A stretch of DNA of 64,000 nucleotides from Schizochytrium sp. TIO01 (Eukaryota; Sar; Bigyra; Thraustochytrida; Thraustochytriidae): positions 1,052,600 to 1,116,599 of the forward strand of contig SMSO01000031.1 of NCBI GenBank assembly GCA_004764695.1, given 5' to 3'. The translations under genes were made by a program, and so were the position numbers. Shown piece by piece: positions 43,747-57,446 of the stretch. The notes under the pieces were generated by a model. The model did not search any database, was not told where the DNA came from, and saw only the letters and a list, made by a program, of their open reading frames with translations. Within the stretch, counting starts at the first letter, position 1, and every line of letters begins with the position of its first letter.

Positions 43747-43780
43747 AAGAAGCAGAAGAAGAAGAAGAAGAAGAAGAAGA
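43747..43780. repeat. (GAA)n trinucleotide repeat
   Basis: About nine GAA units with an adjacent GCAGAA variant. One of the few repeats in this region without a four-base period. Confidence 0.9.
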
Positions 43781-45023
43781 ATTGGGGCTAGTTATACTAC
43801 AATAAAGCACTCACTCAGCCAATCGATATTTTATTAATTTCTAGAGTGATCGATCAATGGAATGGGCGGTGAGAAAGAAGAAGTCGAAGAAGGGGCCGTG
43901 ATCAACAGAGGTTGATGGTCTTCGAAGCATCTCTGTGGACTTGGGAGGGTCCGGGAGAGGGCCGGAGAGAGCAGTTCCTTGAAAAGGCAATGGCCATTCC
44001 GAGGTAATGGAAAGGAGGCGCGCTTTTCGAATCTCGCGCTGCTCTGAATTACGCGGCTGACTGACTGACAGCTTTGCAAGCAAATCTTTCGAGTTGGAGC
44101 GCCTAGCTAGCCACTACTACCATTTCCAGTAGCTGCAGCTAGGGCTTCAAACTAAGTTTTGTGTTTTGATTGAATTCCCTTCTTCTACTGTATCATGAGT
44201 TCGGCAAAAGGAAAACTTTTCCTTTTCTCTTTTCTCTTTTCTCTTTTCTCTTTTTTCTGTAATCAATCGATCAATGAAAACAAACTTTTGAATTAAAATG
44301 TCTCATGCTTTTATTTTAAGATAGAAATAAAAATAAAATTTATTTTAAGATAGAAATAAAAATAAAAATTGTCCATGTAGACCCTTGGGACTCGAATCCT
44401 GCGTTGCGATGAACCACGGGAACACACCTTCTTCATTTCATTTCATTTGATACCAACTCATTGCGGTGTGCAGCCAGAGCGAGCTCAAGCGAAACAAAGT
44501 TGCAGATTCTTCCGACGCGAGACGCGAATAGCGCATTCGGCGCGAAAGGCTCTGAAGCGCTCGAACAGAACTCGAAGAGAAGAGAAGAGAACCTCCTCAG
44601 CTCAAGCGATCGAATCATCGATCCGCACCGCTGTCATCTTCTTCTTCTCTGTATCTACCTCCCTTTTAGTCAAAAAGAAGGAAGTGCTCCGGATGGGGTG
44701 TGCACCTTCCCTTGTTAGCCGCGTCATCAGCGAAAACACTAGGCCCGTGTGGCGCTGTTGAGTCAAGTCTACTTAGTTCTCATCCAGTTGGTTTCGAAGG
44801 TGCTGATTGATACATAAATTGGGATCTTCGCTCCCTCCATAACGGATGAGGTGGATGGATATGTGACATTTGGGGCAAACGACAGCAAGAGATGATACCA
44901 ATAAAGGGGCGGTGTAGCGCTTTCTCTCCATCGCACTATCCATTATAAAGTTACGAGGCAGGTAGCACTCGCACTGATTTATTTGTGTCAATCTCATTGA
45001 TTCACAAATTGATTCATTATTCC

Positions 45024-45066
<43 letters not shown>

Positions 45067-45068
45067 TC
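45024..45068. repeat. (TTTC)n microsatellite
   Basis: About eleven TTTC units. Confidence 0.95.
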
Positions 45069-48000
45069 CACTTTCTCATGTAAGTTTCGCAGAGAAAATG
45101 TACTGCACACTCTTTTTGAAGAGGCTTATCGCCGCCTTTCCGCCGCCCTTGCTCCCTTTCAACTTTGAAAGTTGATACTAAGATCGACATATACTTTTAA
45201 TAAAATGAGCTTTTTATTTTTATAAAATTAACTCTTTTAAAAAATAAAATTAAAATTAAAGAACAAAATCAAAATATTCATTTCATTTGAAACAATACTA
45301 CAAATAACTAAATTGGCCATGCTCGCCCAGTTCCAAGTGCAAATGCCTTCCACTTATTCTCTGCATTGATTCACTCATTGATTCACTCACTCATTGATGA
45401 TACATTGATACATTGATAGATTCCTCTTCGAGGTTCGTCAATTCCGCCTCTGCGTTAATCAACAACCCTCGCACCGCTGCCGCCACCCCAAGATGCGAGC
45501 TTTCGCCATCGAGAATGCCTTCCTTCAAGCAGGACATCCTGCGACTACTCGGGTTTCCACCCTCGCAGCAAGCACATCACTTATCTCGCGGTCATTGATT
45601 GGTTCAAGTGCACGATCGATCATGTGCGTATGTATGTATGTATCTATGTATGCATTTATGTTTGTATGTGTAGTATGCATGAAATTGCATCCTTTGCTCG
45701 ATGACATCAGTTGGGGCCCTCGAAGATCGACCGATGATGAGTTTGTTTTTACAAGGATGCAATAACGCGATCTTGTTGACCTTTTGAGTGTCGCTCAGAT
45801 CGACATGCCTTCAAATGAGCGAGTGAATACAAAGAATCTCAGCCAAGAAGGCATTCATGGGTTGGTTGACGATTCGTGGTGATAAATAACAAACAAGCAA
45901 GCAAGCAAGCAAAGAAGAAGCATGCCGACAGGTTTGAGGCGGAACAACCTCAACTTGAGCCTCGAGAAGAGGCTGCCTTGAGCAAATAAATAAACCAAGA
46001 ACAGCCAAAGCTCATGTGAATGCAATGCCGTCAGTTGCTGCCAAAAATCCCACCCAACACAAATGCGGTTTTCTTCGCTCGCTCGCGAAAGAGGAGAAGA
46101 TTCGAGCCGCCTCAGAGACCGAAGCAGGAAAGGGCTTCCAAGAGTACCTTTTTACAAGTCCACCAAAAAATAAATGAATAAATGTATATAAATAAGTGAA
46201 TATGTAAATCTGTAAATAGCACAATCAAGAAGGAAAGAAAGCAATAGGATGGTAGTGCCCAAGATGGCAGGTGAAAGGAAACTCAAGCGCTTCTCACTCA
46301 TTGGCTTCCCATTCATTGGCTGACTTTCAATGCCCAAGATGCGAAGGCTCACACGATGGGGCGTGCCCTGAGTGGAATTCATTGCGAAGCACTCTCGGCA
46401 TAAAACTGGCTCGTAAAGTCCCTTCGATTGTGCAACTAAACTTGCAGGCGAAGAAACAGCGATGCCCCGAAAACAAATAAATAAACCCACCCTGTCGGTG
46501 CACCGCTTTGGCCCAGGGTGGCTTTGCTCGAGCATGGGGAAAACAAAGTTCAAGTTGAGTGAAAGTTGTACTTTGCTGGTTGAATATCTTCATCGTGCAG
46601 ACAAATCATCATCAACGATTTTGGGGTGGCGGAAGAAGCTCAATTTGTAGCCAGATAGCTGCTTGCTAGTTGCTTAGAGATTAGTTGGGGCGGGAATAAG
46701 TCTCCTACTTTCTTGTGATGCAGGTAGATGGATAGAAGTTGGAAACTTATACCTCTGATGGTTTAGTATTCGTTCTATCGAAGATCGAGTCGATGGTAAA
46801 TGAGCTCATGATGTGCAAAAGGCAATAGCCCCAACTTGAAATTGAAATTGACTGCGCGAGTTGGAACTCGAACGATACGAATTTTCTCACCGCGGAGTCC
46901 GCATGGGGCTGCATGATGGAAACCTTACATTGCTCTTGTCATGTCGCGAATAATCAAGTTATCTTTCAAGAGGTAGAAGAAGAAGATCTTGCTTGGTAGG
47001 AAATTTGAGGACGCAAGGACGGGGTTCGACATCGAGTTGGTTTGAGAGGAAGCTGTCCTTGAGTGCTTTACAGAGAGGCGGCACGGTCGATTCGTACATT
47101 TGCGCTAAGTAATTCTTTGTTTTTTTTAGTTGCTTTGCTTTGCTTTACATCGATCGATCCTTATTCCAAGATCACCTCTTGAATAAATGAAAAGTGAATT
47201 GCACCTTGCATTTGAGGGTGGAAGCCTGGGCACCTGCATATCTACCTGCCCAGTGAGACTAAGGATGACGCAAGAGCGTCTCCAATCCGTTTCACCTTGA
47301 AGTCTCCTGGGTGATTTTGATTTCTTTTGGAATGGGATAAGTCGCTCAGAGTGAGATTCAAGCTGCCAGGATTTCGATCCTGATCCCTGGTCCCCGATTC
47401 GCTATTCGCTGCTTACAATCAATCAACCAGTCGATCGGTTAAGCAATCGATCAATTAACTAATCGATCTTCAGTTAGATGCCATACCAGAACCTGCCAGC
47501 CACTGCTTGATCGAGCGTGGCTTTGGAATATCAGCATTTCTCCGCAAAGATCTCACTTGAATTGGAATCAGCAGAAATCATCGTAGATTTCCAAGGTTCC
47601 GAGCTTGTTATGACTACGAAGATGACAGCTTTTGGGGCCCAAATGTGCTTGTTGCCTTGCTTTGTTAATTGTTTTGTTTGTTTGTTTGTTTGTTCGATTG
47701 ATTGATTCATTCATTCATCGACTCATTTTATCGGTGAAATGAGGTAAATTGCTAAATCTTGAAATTGTAATTCGTAGCACAAGCATCGCCATCGCCACGA
47801 TTTCTCGAGGTACGAATCTTCCACGAGACTAGATGCGATTTGCAGTCATTCATCTCCCTGCTCCATCTCGCCCGTGACCCATGGCTCGGCTCCTGGCACC
47901 CAGTCTTCTCGCTCTCGCCTTTTCCTGCAAGCAACCAAGCAACCCAAGCAACCAAGCAAGCGAACGCGAGAATGGAATAAATGCTCCTGAGCTGCAGCAG

Positions 48001-48837
48001 CGTGGCTCGCGAAGACAAAGCAGCGGCACTTACGATACTTTCCACCCTCTAAACCCATGTAGGGTGCGCCCACAGAAGGTTTACTTATCTTGGATCTGTG
48101 TAGTGAGTAGCTTGGAATAGTAGTAGGAGAGAAACAAGCCATGTGTGTGTTTCTTTAGTATAAACAAGTTACTGATTTAACTTTCATTGAAGTTTTCTAA
48201 TTTTAAACAAAAATACTGACAACATAAAAGTTCTATTCTCTAGGATAGCAACTGGACTTCCTTCTTTTTTCCCCTCAGCCGCTTTTTAAATAAACAAAAT
48301 ATATTTCAACCATTTTTTTAAAGTAAATTAAATTTATTTTCAAGTTGATGAATTATAAATCACAAAATCGTTTTTATTTTGGTTATTTTGAAGGATGACT
48401 TTGATTCGTAATTTCTCTCCTTCAATGACCCAGAGCGACGACGACAATACCATATGATAGGTAGGCAATTGTTTCTTTGTTTCTTCGTTTCTAAAACCTT
48501 TTAAAACCAACTAAAGTCTAGTGAAGGTGGCGGGATCACATGAGGTGCATAAATAACTCACACCAATGCTACACGAATGAATGCATCTTTTCCTGAGAGC
48601 CAAGAAACGCCCCTTGTAGCAGCAGTCCTTCCTTCCTTCCTTCCGTCAGTCAGTCAGTCAGTCGTTCCTCCACGCACCCTAACAACCGAAGGCGACGCGA
48701 GCGCCACAATGAATTGAATGAAACGAAGGAGAATGCCCCAAACTTCCTTATCACAGCACTGTGCTTACGCCTAATCGCGATCTTGAAGTATCGGTCTTAG
48801 AGATCAGAATCTGTGAATGCGGGAGTTATGAATGATT

Positions 48838-48928
48838 GAATGCATGAATGAATGAATGAATGAATGAATGCAATGAATGAATGAATGAATGAATGAATGA
48901 ATGAATGAATGAATGAATGAATGAATGA
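48838..48928. repeat. (GAAT)n microsatellite, interrupted
   Basis: GAAT units over about 90 bp with TGCAAT-type interruptions near 48840 and 48868. Confidence 0.95.
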
Positions 48929-49836
48929 AGGACCTTACAGCAGAGAAACTACAACGCATCACGCCTCGTGCTTAGGCGATTCAGGGCACTCGTAGATTCG
49001 ATCGGCCCGGCTGTAAGTAAGTACGTAAGACAGTGCGTAAGTTAAAGCCATGAAGCCAGTATTTCAAGATATGTTCATTCAACATCCACGCTGTTCTTGA
49101 ATTGAACGCGTTGCATTGGCATTCAAGAGTGCCGCCATGAAGCACGGCCGCTGAATGACAGGATGGATCTTCGAGGTGAAAAGAACCGCAGCTCCTGAGA
49201 ACTCTGAAGAGGAGATTATGCTTATGCAGACAGAACTTTCGCGTGCGAGTTATGGCTTCGCCGGCGATCGAGACGCGAAAGCCATCGCTAGAATGGAGAG
49301 GAGGATCCTTGAAAGTCGCACTGGCAGGGTGAACGCGATTGACGCGGCTCAGAAGTGCCGCGACACCGATCATGAGTCAATAAAGTTGAAGCGAAGGCCA
49401 ATTAAACTCATTTCTTTCAAGATTGTCATGTAATGCGCAAGTTAAGAAATGGGATTGGCTTTTTTAATCAAGGGTGGGTTTCGTGCTTATTGAGCGTTAT
49501 CCATCCATCGAGACTCGAAGGAAGCACGTACGTATGAGCCGCTTCAAACAATGAGACTTTGACAGCCATCAATTCTCCTCCTCGCCACCCTTTTTTGGAG
49601 TTAATCGACAAATCAATTGCTTGCTTACAGGTTACCTCTCCTTGGATGAAGTTTTATAGACATTCTTCACATATCCAGCATCGATGAACCACCCATTCAT
49701 TAGTCATTCATCCATCCATTCAGTCAGTCATTCAGACATTCAGTCATTCCGAGATTCAATTATGTTGATAACTCCGCAGCTCCAACAGAAGCAAAGGCTC
49801 CTTCAGTTGATCAGTTGATGAGCGATTTGAAGAACT

Positions 49837-49884
49837 CCAAGACTTTCTTTGTAGACAGCGCCAAGACTTTCTTTGTAGACAGCG
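49837..49884 (+). repeat. Perfect 24-bp direct duplication
   Basis: CCAAGACTTTCTTTGTAGAC plus AGCG occurs twice head to tail (49837-49860 and 49861-49884). It lies in an ATG-started frame (49818-50102) where it would repeat KTFFVDSA; that frame has no other protein character. Confidence 0.95.
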
Positions 49885-50465
49885 TAATCCACTCAGAGCA
49901 CGAGAAGAAGAACAAGGCGGCGGCCTGGAAGTGGAGGACGTTCACCCTGAACGATATCGAAGAATCCAACCGCCGCGTGTCTCTGCGTGCATCGAACTCC
50001 TCGACTCCGGCACAGTGCGTCTGTTTCTTGGTTTCTTTCCGCGGCTTGTTCTGGAGGGAGTTAAGATTTCATCAAATCGCTTCACATTCGACTCCTGCCT
50101 AAGGGGTCGAATGGGCACTTCGAATCAAATGCGATGCGCTCTCGTCGATGGAAAGAAAGAAATGCCGCACAAAGCATATATACAAATGCATGCATGCAAA
50201 GCGTACGCATTACACATATGCATGCAAAGCGTATGCATTTCGCAGTGAGCACGTTCGTGGATAACTAACTAATTAATCAATTGATCAATTTCACGCGATG
50301 GCGATCTCGATCTCGATCAATCAATCAATCAATCTCCGCCGCCATTCCTTTGTGGGTTTCAAGTTGCCTCCACCGCGGTCTTGAGGAGGGAGGGTCCCGA
50401 TCTTGACTCCTCGTTCTCGATGTGCTGAGATCTTGGTCGTCGTTCCCAAGAAGTCGATGAGCGCA

Positions 50466-50555
50466 CTTCTTCTTCAAGATCTTCTTCAAGATCTTCTTCG
50501 AGTTCTTCTTCGAGTTCTTCTTCGAGTTCTTCTTCAAGTTCTTCTTCGAGTTCGA
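50466..50555. repeat. 12-bp minisatellite TTCTTC(A/G)AG(A/T)TC
   Basis: About seven units of CTTCTTC(A/G)AG(A/T)T. On the minus strand one frame reads Leu-Glu-Glu-(Glu/Asp) repeats with synonymous third-base changes, in a 78-codon frame (50359-50595) that is not otherwise gene-like. Confidence 0.9.
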
Positions 50556-51400
50556 GAAAGCAAAAAAACGCCCCAAGGGAACTCAGCTTGTTCAAGTGAC
50601 TTGACTGTTCAAGCTCTAACTAAAGGCGCTCACATCGCACCTACTCCCAGCTGAACCGAGGCACACGCTTGTGTGAGCGTGAGTGGAGAGGAAGAGAGAG
50701 AGAACGAAGCCTCTGATTCTTCTCCTTCTTCTCCTTCTTCTTCTTCTTTGTGAGCTTTCTTCATCTTTCTTCAAGATAATTTGATCTTTATGCGAGAAAG
50801 AAAGAAAGGAAGGAAGGAAAAAGGCGGCTGAGGCTGGCTGATGATGTCTGTCTGTCTGTCTGTCTGTTGTGCACTTGAAGGGTGAAAGAGGATTTTGAAA
50901 GTGGCTATTGAGACGCCGTAGAGCTGAGAGAAGACCTCAAGTGGAGAAGGTATCGCATCTTCGCTTGCGTCGAATCAATGGTTCAGCCTCAACAGGAGCC
51001 AAAAGGTACACTCTTCTTTCTCTTTTTCTTTCTAGATATACTAGAGGGACCACAACTTTACTGGTCGATGCTTTTTTTCTTTTCTTTTCTTTTTCTTTTC
51101 TTTTCTTTTAAAAAATAAACATAAACATAAAATTTTCATTTATCTTTTCTTTTTCTTTCTTGTTTGAGAGAGATATTTTATAATTTCATGAACTTTGACG
51201 TTTTTTTTTGGTTTTTTTTTTTTCAGGCTACTATTTTTAAGATTTAAAAATAATATATTTTTATATTAATTTGTTTTTCAACTAGTCTTTTTTCTTTTCT
51301 TTTTTCCGAATGAAAGCGACTTTTGATCGAACAAAAAAGATCTCGGGATTTCTTGCCGATGCCACTGCGACACCCTTAGAAATGCATGCTTTTCCAGGAT

Positions 51401-51465
51401 TGCTCAAGTTTTGAGTCAAATAATGCTCAAGTTTTGAGTCAAAAATGCTCAAGTTTTGAGTCAAA
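51401..51465. repeat. Three tandem copies of a 20-bp hairpin unit
   Basis: TGCTCAAGTTTTGAGTCAAA at 51401, 51424 and 51446, separated by 2-3 nt. Each copy contains the inverted pair CTCAA/TTGAG with a 3-nt loop. Confidence 0.95.
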
Positions 51466-54400
51466 CCTGTCATTTTGCTGATCCAGCAAGTGGTACCTAC
51501 CTCCCTACTATGCCTGCTGATGAGATCTTCTCGGATCTTATTCCGATTCGTAAGCTCATGAAGAAACGAGTGACGTGACGTCTTGCTGCTCGATAGATAA
51601 CCTAAAGCGGTGGAAGCAGTAGGTTGAACGGCACTTGGACTCTCGATACGTTGGTGCCTTGATTCCATGGGGGAAATCTTCACTTCAAGACAACCAACTG
51701 ATCACTTGGTCGGTCAGCCAACCCATAAAAGCATAAGAGAAGTCAAGGCGTCCTTCGAGTTAGAGGCTTCAACATGATATTGATTCCTCGGCTTGGCAAT
51801 CCATTTAGATGGATAATCTTAAAGATCGTCTGACTCAAGTGGTCATCTCAACGACAGATAGTAGGAAATACACCTAAGTACCTGCTAGTAAGGTGGCTGT
51901 CTGTCTGTTCGCTCGTTCGCTTGTGGAGGGAGACCTAGGGGGTGGTAGTGAACTACTAGCAGTGATCGTAGGAGTTCATGGACTTGGGTTCTTGAGGATC
52001 CTGGAGCTGATGGTTCTTGGAATTAAGTAATCAATTCATTCATTCATTCATTCATTCATTAGGACAATAAATCTCAGAGTACCGTGAAACGAGCCAATCG
52101 TTGAGGTGTCGCAAACGCTTGAGTCGAACTCTGCATGGATTGCTTGCGACAAAATCAAAAGGTGTTTAGGGTCGAGCGTGCCGCAAAGTGCGTTTGTAAC
52201 TGCGCTGGGGCAGGCAGTTGAGAAGGCGAAGAGCCCTACACAAGTAACTAGCATATTGAGCAAGAAGACAAGTTGGCTGATGAATGGTAGGTATTTTCAA
52301 CGAACGAATCCAACTGAGCTGCTACTGCTGCTTACTTACTCTTGCACTCAGAATGTGAGCATACATGTACGGAGACGGTTAAAATCGTGCGAAGAACCAA
52401 CGGTTGGCTGTGACTAAGAATGGGAATGCAGCAGCGTTCCTGATATTGTAACGAACAACCACAATTGTGCCGATTTAGAGATCTGGAGGCACAATGTGTC
52501 AAAAAAGCAGTTGACTCAGCTTAAGCTTGTGACGCAGAGGTGGCATGGTGACGCAGCAAGTGGAGGAGGAGAAGGTGGTCCAAAAGATTACATTGGTGAT
52601 AATTTTATTGCAGATTACAACACTATTATTACCTGGTGTGGGTTTTCTATTTATGGACCAAAGCGTAACAGGCAGATCCTATTATGTCGCAAGATGTTGG
52701 GATGATCTTTTAGGATGTAGCTACGAAATAAATGAACAGAACTCACAATCGAGTTAAAGCACCCGATCACCCTATGTAAGTATTATTGAAGTATTGGTTA
52801 TTGTTCAATTAGCAGTTAGCGTGGTAGTGAACAGGATGCCACCCCTGTGGCGAACATTTGATCTGGTTGAAATTCTTTTCTTTTTTTCTTTTGTTTTACG
52901 ATTGGACTACAGACTCTCACTGATGCTATGAAATCGCATTCATAGATTATGTATGATCCCGTTGCAGAAACTTAGCGTTTTTCGTCCAGGTTTTCGCATG
53001 ATCTTCATCTTCATAAAACATGGTTTGCGAAATATATAGAAAACTGTTTGCATGGCAATATTTCGGGCAATAGTGTCAGTTGGCTCAGGGAGTCGCAAAC
53101 AAAAGGTTGTCAGCCTCAAAGAAGAGGATTATTCTCTTACAAGCTTTGCGTGAAATCTCGTCATGATAACCATGAATTCCTTGATACAGCGAATCTGCAT
53201 TACGAGTTTCTATGGTACCTACCCTTGAGTCAGAACTGGAGGGGGTAATCAATCAACTTACAACACCCCTTAATTTGTCTGGCCCTTGGTCGTAGGTACG
53301 TACATGTCAAGGCAAGCCAATCATAGAAAATGAAGTGCTTCAAAATCGGTTTCATTTAAAACCTAACTCGCAGTCTGAAGGCATCATCCTCTTTCTGTTA
53401 AAAGAAGATACAGCAAAATAAAAGAAAGAAAGAAAAAAAATATAATAGATTTAAGAAAACACCACTGCTTCACATTTTCCGATTTAGAAAGTATCCGCAT
53501 TCTGTGGAAGTCTCCTTCCATAATCTTCTTTCTTCTCTTAAACTTTCCATTACTCAGTTTCTCTTTTATTTATTTTTAAATAAAAAAGATAATCCTCACT
53601 GAAAAGGTTTTCTTCCCTCGCATCTCAGGGTGATCTCTTCCACAGATCCTACCTGTGTTTTCGTTTTTTAGTTTTTTTGTTTTTAGCTTTTTGTTTTTTC
53701 ATCATTTCGCCATTGCCTCCACCATCTCGTCACAAACTACTGTAAATGAAAGCACGTTTTGCACAAAGTCTGAAGAATCCTCCTACGCAATTTCACAGCA
53801 TTTTTATTTTCTGATTTAGCTAGATTCGCTTCTTCGGTAAGGCAATCAATCGTCTGGGATCCACATTCACGGCACAAACTTAAACGAGGGCGGCTTCTGA
53901 TGAAGCGCTGTTTTCCACATTCCAGTCCTCATTCCCATCCATGAGGATTGGAAGTCTGGAAAGCAAAGCCAACTACATCTCGCTCGCTCGCGGAGGAGGA
54001 GGAGGAGGAGCCGCATTCTCGCTACTAGCGCAGGGTGGCCCCCGACAAGACAGCGAGCACTACCAGCAAACTGACTGTCTGTCTGTCTGTCTGTCTGTCT
54101 GCAATTGCCATGAATGATGCTTCACCGTAAGCACCCAGAAACCAAGCGCACACCCCCAGTGTTCTCCGAAATGCCGTGAACCGCGCAGCATCTTCAGACG
54201 GGCCTCCTGCTCCTCCACCCAGCGCACCCATTCTCCAGCGCCGCCATTTGCAACGCCTCCAGACGCAAGGCGCCAAGAAGAAAGAATATTACAAACACGC
54301 TCGCTCCCACTCCATTCCAGCCAGCACCCACGCACCCACGCACGCACGCACGAGCTGCTCGGCCGAGTTCTCAAGCAAGCTCCTCTCAAAGCCTCTCTCA

Positions 54401-54472
54401 ACAGCCATGCGCTCCTTCATCAATTAATTCTTCACCAATTCTTCGTCTATCTATCTATCCATCCATCGATCG

Positions 54473-54605
54473 CCCTCAGGAACTGGGATCCCGGAGACCC
54501 TCGCAGCGAGAGCCCGGCCGGCGCCTCGTAGCCAAAAGCCTAGGAGTGCTAGCGAGCCAGCCCCCCTCCTCCTGCTCCTCCTTGCGGGTTCCCAGTTCCT
54601 GAGGG
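54473..54605. mobile_element. 133-bp element with 21-bp terminal inverted repeats
   Basis: The left end CCCTCAGGAACTGGGATCCCG (54473-54493) is matched by its reverse complement at 54585-54605 with one mismatch; the outer 16 bp are perfect. The interior is GC-rich with no open frame of note. The size and ends recall a short non-autonomous DNA transposon (MITE-like). The flanks (ATCG on the left, ACTA on the right) show no clear target-site duplication, so mobility is unproven; a long stem-loop is the alternative. Confidence 0.5.
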
Positions 54606-56148
54606 ACTAGATGCGAAAGGTGGAAATTATGGATGGGCGCCATTGACAGCAGCAGCAGCAGCAGCAATGCGAACGGAGAAGCCAAACAGCCAAGCAGCCA
54701 AGCAGCCAAGCAGGAAGGGCTTGCTCCTCGCGATTTCCGGCTGCTCGCCCGCTCCCTCCCTCCCTCCCTCAGCTGGCCTGCCTGCCTGCCTGGCCTGGTT
54801 GGCTTTGCTGTAAGACCAGGGCGGATTTCGAGGATGGCGGGCTTACAGGCATGTACGCACGTATGTGCTCAATCGCTCGATGAGACGATGAGACGATGAG
54901 ACGATCAGACAGTCAGACAGTCAGTCGCTCGAAGTGGCGGGAGGGGGTTCTGGAGGGTGGAGCAGATGGGTAGATGGATAGATTTGATAGGTTGATGATG
55001 ATATACGTAGCGAAGGTTCGCGGCGGTGGAGCTTGAAGAACTTGAAGCGATGCTCGATGGCAGAGAAGGGAGGAAAGCGAGGAAGGACGAAGACCCGCTG
55101 CGACTGAGACGCATCTGAAAAGAGTCGAGAAGTGGGAAACGCTCGCGTTTCGGAGAAGCGTGGCACCCTTGCCAAATTGCCAAGGCCGAGGCCAGGCCGA
55201 GGAAAGCTAGCGTGCTCCCACGCGGCCAGCACTCCGTCTACAATGTCCCGCCCAGCCGAGAACCAAGGAGCATGACGTCCTTGTTTACTTGAGGAAACTG
55301 CTGTGGAGAAGATGGAGAGCGAATAGCTGCCTGGCGCTCTGATGAATCCTGAGTTCCAGAGGATGCTCCACAACTTTATATGAGACTCCATTGCATTCAT
55401 TCTCTCAACTTCAGGGAAGTGGACACGAGGACTCGAGGCCGCGCTTAGTGACTGATTCTCCTCTGACCTGGAAAGGCAGCCAAGTCGCCCCCGATTTACT
55501 CGAACTTGGGTATCTTACTGATGCAACGGTGAGCGCTGCGAGGGACCATGGCATGGCAACGTTCGCCTCGGAAAGTGGCCAGCAAAGGATGAGTGAAATG
55601 CCGGCCTGGGCGGGGCGCTGGGGTTGGCGAGGAGCTCTCGCCCTGTCCCAAGCCTGGCTCCCGGGCAGTTCAGTCCCAAGTGGATTCAAGCTGGCGCATT
55701 TATCAGCGCAAGTCTTGACCTTCGCGTGGGCGAGGTCAGCGACACCAAGCGAAGTCGAACGCAGTGCGTGGCCAGCGCAGCGCCTCTGATATCAGCCAGC
55801 CAGTGGACTCCGAGGCCGAGACCCTGCTTCGGAGGTCCCGGTCTCTGCTTTGTCCTCGTAGGGGGGGATGCATCTTTGCAGGCTCTGAATTCGCAGGCTC
55901 TGTAGTGCTGATTCTCGCAAGTGCTCAAGGCGATCAATGACTGTTCAGCTTGATCGGCCCTGGACGACTCCGGATGCTGGTCACTAGGCTGAATTGGCCG
56001 CGTGCCTGCTCTTTGCTAGATACGCCCGAGGCGCGACTCTTGGCGATTTGACAACCCAGTACAGCCCTCAGTGAGGACTACGAAACAAAACACAATCGCC
56101 TCAAATGTAGCTGAATTGGAAAATGACCATCTCTTGAATACATATATA

Positions 56149-56357
56149 GTGCGCAGTGTGTACGACCATGATCTGTTGTAGTAACGTGCGGCTTTTCTGA
56201 ATGGTAGTTTATGCAGGCGGAGTTCATTCAGGTATTCTGGGCAGTCGTCTACATACTTAGTGCGCAGTGTGTACCATCATGACCTGTTGTAGTAACGTGC
56301 GGCTTTTCTGAATGGTAGTTTATGCAGGCGGGGTTCATTCAGGCATTCTGGGCAGTC
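56149..56357 (+). repeat. 98-bp direct duplication, period 111 bp
   Basis: Copies at 56149-56246 and 56260-56357, both beginning GTGCGCAGTGTGTAC and ending ATTCTGGGCAGTC, differ at only a handful of positions. A 13-bp spacer lies between. The unit contains no open frame of note. Confidence 0.95.
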
Positions 56358-57445
56358 CCATGAATTCCTTCCTCCGCCAAAGTCGCAAAGCTCAATGTCA
56401 AGAGATAATCTATATATGGGACCGGGGTATACTAGGTATTGACGAGTGGTCATTAGTCACGCCTTTTTATAGCCCCCTTAACACTCAATCAGCTCCTGAT
56501 GTCTCGACCTTGAGCTGCGATAAAACATCATGCCAGTCCAACGCTTGAGTCATCCGCGGCTTGTTAAGTTGAGCTGTCTTCACTAAATTCCTTTGCAATT
56601 CATCTTTGCATTGATGTGCTAGAAAACAGTTTTAATGGAGTGGAGAGAACTCTAGGTCTGCTTGCCAATTCATATCTCACTTGATGAACTTTGACCTGTG
56701 ATTGCTTAAGCTTCATTTGCGGCCTTCTGCCTGTATGGCAGTTACTCTGCATATGCTGAAAAGGCGTTTGCTGAGTTGGCTTAAGACTTTGTGTCAGTAG
56801 TATCTGTATTTCCTTCACGTATGCCCAGTTGAGATTGCTTGAACTTGATTGAAACCTTCGTCTTGTAATATAATTATCAAACGCATACCGGGTGGCTTTA
56901 ATCTGCTCCGGTTCACCATTTTTCATACCTGTAAATCCTGGCCAACATAGTGAAACAGATCCCTACCACGGCAACCAATTGTTATGATATAGAAAAGATC
57001 TGCCAGAATTCAACATCGACGTTTCAGTCTGTATCCTAAAATATCCGTATGCGTTATCCACTCTTGAGGTCCAACTTGCTTTGAGTCAAAAAGAAATAAT
57101 AGGGCGGATAATGATCTGTGGTAGTAGCCTAGCGGAGATGGACCTCAGATCAGCTATGAAATAAGAAGAGCTTTTTCCACGCTCTCTTTTTTGATTCGAC
57201 AAAAATGGCAATTTTTTGCGAACTATCCCGCATCTGGGAAAAACAACAAAAGAACATATCTGATAAAAGAAGCTACCGTACTTGCTGTTTCACTACCAAC
57301 TAATTGTATGGCTTAGACGACCTTGAGATAATTTTATACTTGAGAATGAATGTGATATACTATGTACCCACTTCTTCATCTTTTTTTGAGAAATTTGTTT
57401 CATAGAAGAGAAAAAAGCGAGCACCAAGAGTGCTGCGTCCTTTGG

Positions 57446-57446
57446 A

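Noticed and set aside
44385-44405. tRNA-like T-loop sequence on the minus strand (GGATTCGAGTCC)
   Set aside because: The closing G-C pair and arm pairing are absent; no cloverleaf can be drawn.
49155-49433. 92-codon ATG frame with a charged product
   Set aside because: Plausible composition, but several frames of this length are expected by chance in 18 kb and nothing else supports it.
52106-52757. Cluster of short overlapping plus-strand frames that could be a decayed gene or transposon
   Set aside because: No conserved motif recognised and no consistent frame or splice sites could be joined.
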